The notes under the pieces: generated by a model
The model's database searches: none
What the model saw: only the letters and a program-made list of their open reading frames with translations
Told to the model about the DNA's origin: nothing
Source: Thermodesulfobacteriota bacterium
GTDB taxonomy: Bacteria; Desulfobacterota; Desulfobacteria; Desulfobacterales; Desulfosudaceae
NCBI GenBank assembly: GCA_040753795.1
Contig: JBFMDX010000022.1
Coordinates: 1 to 64,000 of the forward strand
DNA: 64,000 nt
Direction of reading: 5' to 3'
Shown here: positions 45,132 through 52,080 of the stretch, piece after piece
Numbering within the stretch: position 1 is the first letter of the stretch
How the letters are laid out: each line of letters opens with the position of its first letter
Made by a program: the position numbers and the translations under genes

Positions 45132-47522
45132 TTACCCTAGATCCATTGCATTCCTCGCGTCCAGAAGCCGCGCGCATACATCCTCAATTTCCTTTCTTGA
45201 TACTTGGGTCTTCAATGGCCATTGTGCGGTCACGGTCAGGAGGCTTAGCCCTATGGTGCCATCCACATTTTTTAACGTCGCAACGTTCAGTTTCGACAAA
45301 GCCTTAGTCTTTGCTGTCGGGAGGTATTTGGCAACATTGCGATGATCCCATTCTGAGCGAATTTTGGTCAACTCAATGTGAACAACAATTGTATCCCCTT
45401 CATTATGCAATTTTAACTTGATCCGCTTCGAAGGATCGATCCCGTGAACGTGAACTTCCCTCCCAAAGTCGTGGGAGTCAATACTGCCATCTGATTCTAG
45501 GCAAACCGCCATTTCCTCAAGCACGAGAGGATTACTGCTCGATACTTGATCGCTGAAGGTCATTCGATATGCTTCTCGAAACGCTTCTATCGCTGAGGTG
45601 AACGGGAGACGCGACTGTTGTTTATCTCTGGTGCATCCTTCCACCGTTCTGGCCAGATACGATGGAAGACAACGCCAGTTGCAGGAAAACCTCGTGCGAA
45701 TACTGTCTCTCACGTGTTCTTTGAATTTATGGAAGTTTTGCTCGTTGGGGCGTGGGTCATCACCAACGAAAAGAAAATAGGCAAGCATCCCGTATCCAAA
45801 AGTATCGACTGCCGTATGTCGAGTACTTACACCAGCTTTCATGCCAGTAGCGGTCTGCTCTGGGGCCGCATAGCCTTGGGCGCGAGCACCATGAACTACT
45901 GACAAGTCCGACGCTCCTTTGTGCCAGGATAGATCGAAATCAAGCACTACTACATCAATGGGATCGCCCTTATTGTAGCCATCCCGCAATATGACGTTGT
46001 CGGGCTTGAGGTCTCTGTGCAGAACGCGCTCCTCAAGGTCGTGAGCAGTATGAACAACATCTCCGATTTGCACGAGAACATCAAGTGTCTGCTGTAACGA
46101 GTCGAGCAACCCCCAATTCTTGGCCTCCGTCAACGTTGGTCCATCTATGAATTCCATCAAAACGCAGGCAGGGACCTCGAATGCATTTATGAACTTGACC
46201 ATCTTCGGGACATTTTTTTGTGTAAGTATCTTCATTGAGCGTACGCCGCGTCGAAAGCTATTGAGGTATTCGCTATCACTTCGTACCTCTTGGAGTAGCA
46301 CTTTTAGTGCTGCGCGTTCCCCAGTGTCCAACTTTTCTGCTTCGTACACTTGTCCGAAAGCACCTCTGCCCTTTCCTGCCACCATCTTGTACCCGTGAAC
46401 AACATCGCATTCTGAGTTTGGCTGGATCAGCCATGCCATATGGATTGCTCTCAGGTGGTCTGCATAGAACTTCTCGAGCATGTCTATGTCATTTGTCTTG
46501 GGTGTCGTGTTAGGAGGAATTATGCTGGCTACTGCTTTGTTGAGAAGCTCTCTGACATGATGCACTGGCATTGTGAGGAGGTCGGCATCACTTGGGAGCG
46601 AACCGAGGTCAGTCTGGCCACCGGTGAAGACGGAGGCGGGGATATCGTCCTCCGGTAGGAATTTAAGAAAGTCACGTAGCGTTTCCTCTATTTCTGGATG
46701 ACTGTTTGGATCGCTCGGACGATAGGGAATCACTGCAAATCCTTGATTGCCGTATGTGTTAACTATTCCTGAATCGGTGCGTGACAACAAAAGGTAGTGT
46801 CGTGATCCAATTGTACCAGGCTCTGTGACTACTTTCTGGAGCAGATACGAGAAGGCGAAGTCGTCAGGATCGAATCCTACTATCAACAAATGTTTCGTCT
46901 GGCATAGGGATTGGACAAATTTTGTATAGGTACTGCTGGCAAGCAAACCTCCGAGCTCGGCCTGCGTGAAAACCCATGTTGACGGATCAGAGACATGTCC
47001 GTGGGGCTGGAACACAAACTGTTGAGGACCTATGAGGAATCTACTGAATTTTGCCGTCTCTTTCGCCGTTGCTGTGTCCACAGCTGATCGATGTACCTTG
47101 GAATATGAGTCAACGGCGCATGTGTCTATGTTGTACGTCATAATTCCCTTCACATCGAGTTGCCAAAGTAATTCGTAGGTGACAGGGATGCTGCTCTTAT
47201 CTTTGAGCGTGAGGCGTTCCCTGATAGCCTCTTCGTACGCCTCTTTGGAGAGGATTCCTTGCAGTTCAGTAAAACACCTCCATAGATCGGTATTCTCGGC
47301 GATACGGTTCAAGCGTTCCTTGTGCCCTTGACGTTCCAGTTCGGGGATCTCTGAAATTCTGTTGCGAGCGTTGTCGACAAGATGACCACGAAGATTGGTC
47401 CACGTTGGAAGGCCGCACGGTCGAGACATACCTGCGCCTACTATTACAACGAAGTCTTTCGGGTTCTCGCGGATTCGTGACCGCAAGTCAATGTAATCGG
47501 GATGCCGTTTATCTAATGTCAT
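45132..47522 (-). CDS. SIR2-domain and Ser/Thr protein kinase fusion, candidate defence protein
   Basis: 796 residues with GGAGG seven bases before ATG. Residues 20-290 form a SIR2-like NAD-binding domain: VVIVGAGMS (25-33), TYNIDTC (N131, D133) and PHGH (H174, H176). Residues 375-655 form a Hanks-type kinase: GRGAFGQVYEA (G385, G387, G390, V392), Lys K407 in ALKVL, HRDLKPDN (D504, N509), DFD in place of DFG (D528), APEQ (553) and the helix-F Asp D573. A C-terminal beta-rich region (660-796) is unassigned. SIR2 domains of phage-defence proteins deplete NAD; here the kinase could sense infection and control that. Codon use is more AT-rich than in neighbours, hinting at transfer. Confidence 0.9.
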   Translation of the reverse strand: MTLDKRHPDYIDLRSRIRENPKDFVVIVGAGMSRPCGLPTWTNLRGHLVDNARNRISEIPELERQGHKERLNRIAENTDLWRCFTELQGILSKEAYEEAIRERLTLKDKSSIPVTYELLWQLDVKGIMTYNIDTCAVDSYSKVHRSAVDTATAKETAKFSRFLIGPQQFVFQPHGHVSDPSTWVFTQAELGGLLASSTYTKFVQSLCQTKHLLIVGFDPDDFAFSYLLQKVVTEPGTIGSRHYLLLSRTDSGIVNTYGNQGFAVIPYRPSDPNSHPEIEETLRDFLKFLPEDDIPASVFTGGQTDLGSLPSDADLLTMPVHHVRELLNKAVASIIPPNTTPKTNDIDMLEKFYADHLRAIHMAWLIQPNSECDVVHGYKMVAGKGRGAFGQVYEAEKLDTGERAALKVLLQEVRSDSEYLNSFRRGVRSMKILTQKNVPKMVKFINAFEVPACVLMEFIDGPTLTEAKNWGLLDSLQQTLDVLVQIGDVVHTAHDLEERVLHRDLKPDNVILRDGYNKGDPIDVVVLDFDLSWHKGASDLSVVHGARAQGYAAPEQTATGMKAGVSTRHTAVDTFGYGMLAYFLFVGDDPRPNEQNFHKFKEHVRDSIRTRFSCNWRCLPSYLARTVEGCTRDKQQSRLPFTSAIEAFREAYRMTFSDQVSSSNPLVLEEMAVCLESDGSIDSHDFGREVHVHGIDPSKRIKLKLHNEGDTIVVHIELTKIRSEWDHRNVAKYLPTAKTKALSKLNVATLKNVDGTIGLSLLTVTAQWPLKTQVSRKEIEDVCARLLDARNAMDLG

Positions 47523-47801
47523 CGACTAACCTCCAGTGATAGACGCTGGTCGTCTGCCGCGGCTGTCACAACCGCTGTGTGTATAGGATTTCTCTGAGTT
47601 CTTTTTTAAGATCACATTATTTATTATATTGACTGCTTGCTTCTATCCCCCATTTGCAATTCTGCCACTTAAGGATGAAATGTCATGGTGGATTGTTACC
47701 CAGCTTGAATTTTTCCTTGACGGCATAGAGCATGTGAATTCCGTTGGCAGTATAAATATTTTTGATAGCTTAAATGCTGGCATCGGAATTGCGTAGATAT
47801 C
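47523..47801. other. AT-rich intergenic region
   Basis: Between the SIR2-kinase start and the zinc-finger gene stop. Contains the ribosome site of the kinase gene. No gene, clear promoter or terminator recognised. Confidence 0.4.
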
Positions 47802-48080
47802 TTATTGTACAGGAACCAGATCAGTATCCCATGCTTTGAAGATCTCATCCTCTGGCTTGTTGTTGCATGAGTAGCACATGGGCAAAATGTATTCCTTGTT
47901 CCCTCTTCCGGCCTTAATCACGTGCCCACCGAGAGTGGGATTCCCTTTGCACAGCATAACTTCGCATGTCGCCGCCTTCTTTCCCTTCTTCTTCTCCCAG
48001 AAGTCCAACCAACTCTCGTAACCTGCCGGAGGCGTTTTGCTCGATGTGCCTTTCTTGTTTTTCACGTCGATGAAGCTCAT
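47802..48080 (-). CDS. small HNH-like/treble-clef zinc-finger protein
   Basis: 92 residues from ATG at 48080 with AAGGAG seven bases upstream. The layout is WLDFWEKKKGKKAATCEVML, CKGNPTLGGHVIKAG, then YILPMCYSCNN: two CxxxxC-type and CxxC pairs around a GGHV segment. This is the pattern of small uncharacterised treble-clef proteins related to HNH nucleases, but without a clear catalytic HNH set. It lies between hsdM and the SIR2-kinase gene on the same strand. Function unknown. Confidence 0.7.
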   Translation of the reverse strand: MSFIDVKNKKGTSSKTPPAGYESWLDFWEKKKGKKAATCEVMLCKGNPTLGGHVIKAGRGNKEYILPMCYSCNNKPEDEIFKAWDTDLVPVQ

Positions 48081-48223
48081 TTTTTTCTCCTTTTTTATTC
48101 CTTGTAAAACAACAATTATCAGACGCCACGCCACTAAGGGCAAAACGATAATTCTGGATACAGCATACAGTTTTCTGATCGGTATTATATTTTCATAAAG
48201 TATAAATAAGCCTCCCGATTCCG

Positions 48224-49741
48224 TTATTTCCCATTAATCGTTTCCATAATCTCTTTGAAGCTCGACAGACCGGCTTCGATGTTTTCGATGATTTCGCTGG
48301 CAAGGATATCGGGATCGGGAAGGTTGTCCAGGTCGGTCAGGCTTTTGTCCTTGAGCCAGAAGATGTCCAGGTTAGTTTTGTCGCGGGCAATGATTTCCGG
48401 GTAAGTGAATTTCCGCCAGCGGCCTTCGGGATTTGTGTCCGACCAGGTTTCCTGGCGGTCGTGGCGGTTGGCGGGATTATAGCATTTCACAAAGTCGAGC
48501 AGGTCTTCGAGTTGCATGGGCGACTTTTTCAGGGTGTGATGGATATTGGTCCGGTAGTCATAGACCCAGACCGCTTTGGTCCAGGGGTCCCGCGAAGCCG
48601 GCTTGTTGTCGAAAAAGAGCACATTGGCCTTGACTCCCTGGGCGTAGAAAATACCCGTGGGCAAGCGCAGGATGGTGTGCAGATCGGTGGTTTTCATCAG
48701 TTCCCTGCGCACGGTTTCGCCGGCGCCGCCTTCAAACAGCACATTGTCCGGCAGCACCACCGCGGCCTGGCCAGTTACTTTCAGCAGCGTGCGGATATGC
48801 TGCAGGAAGTTGAGCTGTTTGTTGCTGGTGGTGGCCCAGAAGTCCTGGCGGTTGTAGCTTAAATCCTGCTTTTCCTGTTCGCCGGCTTCGTTGGTGATGG
48901 TCATGCTGCTTTTCTTGCCAAAGGGCGGATTGGCCAGCACGTAATCCGCCCGGATGCCTTCGTCGCTGATCAGGGCGTCGTTGGACGAGATAAAGGATTC
49001 GCCGTCGATCTCCCCGATGTTGTGCAGGAACATGTTCATCAGGCAGAGCCGGCGGGTGCCGGCCACGATTTCATTGCCGGAAAAGGTGCTGTTTTTCAAA
49101 AATACCTTCTGATCCCGGTCGAGTTTATAGTTGGCCGTGATATAGTCATAGGCGGCCAGAAAAAAACCGCCCGTGCCGCAGGCCGGGTCATGAATGGTGT
49201 TGCCGGGCCGCGGGGCCACGCACTGCACCATGGCCTTGATCAGAGCCCGCGGGGTAAAATACTGGCCCGCGCCGCTTTTGGTGTCGGCGGCGTTTTTTTC
49301 CAGCAACCCCTCGTAAATGTCGCCTTTGATATCCGCCCCCACCATGGTCCACTGTTCCTGGCCGATCATGTCGATGATCTTGAGCAGCTTGGCCGGGTCC
49401 TGAATCTTGTTCTGGGACTTGGTGAAAATCTGGCCCAGCGTCCCTTTTTCCGATCCCAGGGAACGCAGCATTTGAGTATAATAGGATTCCAGCTCCGCAC
49501 CCCGCTTGCGGCTCAAGGTCGGCCAGTCGCAGGGCTCGCCGTCCGGCAGTTCATGACCTTCGGTATCCTTGATTTTCGGAAAATGAATGTTCTTGTTGTA
49601 TGGCGGGCGGCTCATCTCATCGGCCATTTTCAGAAACAGCAGGTAGGTGATCTGCTCCAGATAATCGCCGTAGCCCACGCCGTCATCGCGCAGCACGTGG
49701 GCAAAATTCCATACTCTGGATATCAGGTTTGATTCGTTCAT
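48224..49741 (-). CDS. hsdM: type I restriction-modification methyltransferase subunit HsdM
   Basis: 505 residues, N6-adenine methyltransferase. The N-terminal HsdM domain (LISRVWNFAHVLRDDGVGYG) is followed by motif I DPACGTGG (185-192), motif IV NPPF (271-274) and the loop VVLPDNVLFEGGAGETVRREL. Its ATG overlaps the stop of the RAYT transposase gene by four bases, so hsdM may be translated by coupling to it. Works with HsdS and HsdR encoded upstream on the same strand. Confidence 0.95.
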   Translation of the reverse strand: MNESNLISRVWNFAHVLRDDGVGYGDYLEQITYLLFLKMADEMSRPPYNKNIHFPKIKDTEGHELPDGEPCDWPTLSRKRGAELESYYTQMLRSLGSEKGTLGQIFTKSQNKIQDPAKLLKIIDMIGQEQWTMVGADIKGDIYEGLLEKNAADTKSGAGQYFTPRALIKAMVQCVAPRPGNTIHDPACGTGGFFLAAYDYITANYKLDRDQKVFLKNSTFSGNEIVAGTRRLCLMNMFLHNIGEIDGESFISSNDALISDEGIRADYVLANPPFGKKSSMTITNEAGEQEKQDLSYNRQDFWATTSNKQLNFLQHIRTLLKVTGQAAVVLPDNVLFEGGAGETVRRELMKTTDLHTILRLPTGIFYAQGVKANVLFFDNKPASRDPWTKAVWVYDYRTNIHHTLKKSPMQLEDLLDFVKCYNPANRHDRQETWSDTNPEGRWRKFTYPEIIARDKTNLDIFWLKDKSLTDLDNLPDPDILASEIIENIEAGLSSFKEIMETINGK

Positions 49742-50331
49742 GCGTTTATTCGTTCCTCGTAAAGCGCATCCGCCTTCCAGTTCATCGGGTTGTTTTGAAT
49801 ATAATTTTGAATTTTATAATAGGAATCGGCGTTACGAATAATATGATCATAAAAACGGGATTGCCATGTGAAATCATACCCCAGGCGATGTGCGTGTTTG
49901 GTTACCGCCGATTTGTATGACCCTATAATGGATGACAGGGTGTTTTTCCCCTGGTTTTGAAACCGGTTCCGGCCAATGGTCTGGGACGGCAATTGTAGAG
50001 ACAAGGCATGCCTTGTCTCTACGGAATTATCGGTATCGTTGCCTTTACCGTTCAGGGTTAAAATACCGTGGATATGGTTCGGCATGACCACAAATGGGCC
50101 CAATTCCACGCCGGGTGCGTGATGTTGTATTTCGTACCAGCATGTTTCGGCTAATGTTCCGAGTGGGGATAAATGCATTTTATCCTGAACAATGGCCCCG
50201 AAATAACATTTGCGATTTTCTGTGCAGATGGTGACAAAATAAGACGCGCTCCACCCATAATCCCAGTTTTGCAGCCGGGTGGATGGGATACGATATTTAT
50301 TTTGATATTTGTCCATCACGTCGTGCATCAT
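49738..50331 (-). CDS. REP-associated tyrosine transposase (RAYT, IS200-like Y1 family)
   Basis: 197 residues. The HUH nuclease motif is VVMPNHIHGILTL (H86, H88) and the catalytic Tyr is Y139 in SSIIGSYKSAVTKHA. The N-terminal YFVTICTENRKCYF is typical of RAYTs, which act on REP hairpins. Residues 103-113 (SVETRHALSLQ) are encoded by an in-frame copy of the local 28-bp palindrome. The gene sits between hsdS and hsdM and overlaps hsdM by four bases. No clear ribosome site; ATG at 50316 is an alternative start. Confidence 0.9.
   Translation of the reverse strand: MMHDVMDKYQNKYRIPSTRLQNWDYGWSASYFVTICTENRKCYFGAIVQDKMHLSPLGTLAETCWYEIQHHAPGVELGPFVVMPNHIHGILTLNGKGNDTDNSVETRHALSLQLPSQTIGRNRFQNQGKNTLSSIIGSYKSAVTKHAHRLGYDFTWQSRFYDHIIRNADSYYKIQNYIQNNPMNWKADALYEERINA
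49995..50022. repeat. 28-bp palindrome, copy 1 (inside the RAYT gene)
   Basis: Perfect palindrome with arms GTAGAGACAAGGCA / TGCCTTGTCTCTAC. Inside the transposase coding sequence, in frame, adding about ten residues between the HUH motif and the catalytic Tyr. Confidence 0.95.
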
Positions 50332-50413
50332 TCAAATTGTCCGGATTATCGCGGTTGTCCGGTTTGGCCCGGGTTTGTTTTTCCCGATTGCCCGGTTGGT
50401 TCGGTTCATTATT

Positions 50414-50438
50414 GTAGAGACAAGGCATGCCTTGTCTC
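50414..50438. repeat. 28-bp palindrome, copy 2 (right end degenerate)
   Basis: GTAGAGACAAGGCATGCC then TTGTCTC, with the last three bases changed to AA plus one. Between the RAYT start and the hsdS stop, 52 bases from copy 3, forming a doublet. Confidence 0.9.
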
Positions 50439-50490
50439 AAATGTGGCATGCCCGGAAATACATACCATACCCATGTGGAGGCATGCCCCT

Positions 50491-50518
50491 GTAGAGACAA
50501 GGCATGCCTTGTCTCTAC
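50491..50518. repeat. 28-bp palindrome, copy 3
   Basis: Perfect copy. Lies 38 bases before the hsdS stop on the RAYT side; with copy 2 it makes a REP doublet as found around RAYT genes. GGCATGCCC-type sequences also occur between the two. Confidence 0.95.
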
Positions 50519-50555
50519 ATTGCCATGCAAATTCCCCGGTGGTATAAATTTCGAC

Positions 50556-51902
50556 CTAGTTTTTCATTTGTTTTTCACCTGTTTTTTTTGCAGACCGGCC
50601 GGATTTTTCTTTTTGAATTCTTTCCAGCAGACTGGCTGCCGGCTCCCAGTCCGGTTCCCGGCGACAGGCCGCAAGCTCGGCCTCGTCGAGCAGTTTTCCG
50701 GCAAAGGCTTTCTTCAGGATACTCTGGCGCAGGGCTTCGGATTGTTCAAGGCTCTGGTCGATGCTCTCGGCCAGTTTGTCGCACACGGAGAGGCGGGATT
50801 CGATGGCGGCAACGATGACGGTTTGTTCTCCAATCGCACACACTTTCATCATCAAGGTTGAAAACTTGCCTTTATTCAAAATCGGCAACGTTGTGGAAGA
50901 AGCTCTTTTCTTTATTTGAGTTTGGAAATCTATTCCGATAGCTTGATAATAGACATATTTTGGGTTGTATTTGTCCGATGGAATTATTGCATTAATCTGC
51001 TGGTTAAAACATCCTCTCAATTTTATGAGCCCTGTCTTTCCAATTGTTGCACCTATGCAAGTCACAAGGATCGAATTTTCTGGGGCTTGGCGACCATTTT
51101 GAAACCCCTTAAGTGAAAGGCCATCGATAGATTTAAAAACATTATGGCCTGCTTCAAGGTCAGTCGGCTTGTAAAAATTGTAATCGTGGGACGAATAGAA
51201 TTCTTCGTTTTTTTTGGATGGGGTATTTCCAGTAACTATTTCTCCAATTTGTGAAATCATCAGCTCCTGCCATCCATTTACATCTCTTTGTTCCCGCCAC
51301 TCCCGTGTCAACTCCCCCTCAAACGCCTTTTTCAGCAAGGCCTGGCGGTAGATGTCCAGTTTGGCTTTGGCGGCTTTGAGGTTGGCGATGCCGTTGTCCA
51401 GATCGCTGAAGAGCTTCTCTATTTTGGCGACGATGGCGCGTTGTTCGGGGAGGGGGGCGAGGGGGATTGGTAATGCAGAGAATGCTTTCGCTGACAATTC
51501 TTTAAAGGTTGTTCCGCTTGCGTGGTTTTCGGCCTTCTGCTTTATGGATTTGAAATAATAATAGATAAATTCACTGTTGAGACAATCGAACGGCACTAAA
51601 CTTTTAAAGCCTTGGTTTGTGCAAATGTTATTTTTCGCTATGGCGACATATCCGATTGGCGCTCTTGAAGAAAACAATACGCTATTTGCTGGCATCAGTT
51701 TAGCCGAAGAATTTTTTAATCCTGTTGCGGTAATTGATTTTCTTCCTTTCGAAATAAACTTTTGAGTATAGCCAGATAAGTCAGCCGGTGTAACCCATGG
51801 TATTTCATCACCCCAGTATTCAGCATTTGATGTTTTCGGGGTTCCTCCTGAAATGACTTTCCCGGCATTGCCTATATCTGTTTCAACCCAATCTTGTCTC
51901 AT
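50556..51902 (-). CDS. hsdS: type I restriction-modification specificity subunit HsdS
   Basis: 448 residues with two target-recognition domains in tandem: first GKVISGGTPKTSNAEYWGDE onward, second IGEIVTGNTPSKKNEEFYSS onward. The first conserved spacer helix region is PLPEQRAIVAKIEKLFSDLD with YRQALLKKAFEGELTREW; the second is IESRLSVCDKLAESIDQSLE with LRQSILKKAFAGKLL. These spacers set the gap between the two DNA half-sites. The Lys-rich tail may be non-essential. Recognition sequence not predictable. Confidence 0.94.
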   Translation of the reverse strand: MRQDWVETDIGNAGKVISGGTPKTSNAEYWGDEIPWVTPADLSGYTQKFISKGRKSITATGLKNSSAKLMPANSVLFSSRAPIGYVAIAKNNICTNQGFKSLVPFDCLNSEFIYYYFKSIKQKAENHASGTTFKELSAKAFSALPIPLAPLPEQRAIVAKIEKLFSDLDNGIANLKAAKAKLDIYRQALLKKAFEGELTREWREQRDVNGWQELMISQIGEIVTGNTPSKKNEEFYSSHDYNFYKPTDLEAGHNVFKSIDGLSLKGFQNGRQAPENSILVTCIGATIGKTGLIKLRGCFNQQINAIIPSDKYNPKYVYYQAIGIDFQTQIKKRASSTTLPILNKGKFSTLMMKVCAIGEQTVIVAAIESRLSVCDKLAESIDQSLEQSEALRQSILKKAFAGKLLDEAELAACRREPDWEPAASLLERIQKEKSGRSAKKTGEKQMKN

Positions 51903-51952
51903 GGCCCTATGAAATTTTTCATTAAAATTTTATTGTTTGTTGGCGTGCTGTT

Positions 51953-51980
51953 GTAGAGACAAGGCATGCCTTGTCTCTAC
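51953..51980. repeat. 28-bp palindrome, copy 4
   Basis: Perfect copy in the gap between the hsdS start and the hsdR stop; the following GGGGCATGGCATG repeats part of the theme. Confidence 0.95.
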
Positions 51981-52080
51981 CGGGGCATGGCATGTTTTTA
52001 CAAGGCGTGCCAATTAATGCCTCATTCGCGCATGCCTTATCTGCAAAAAAATTGTTCCCGTAAAATATGTCCGGCATCCA

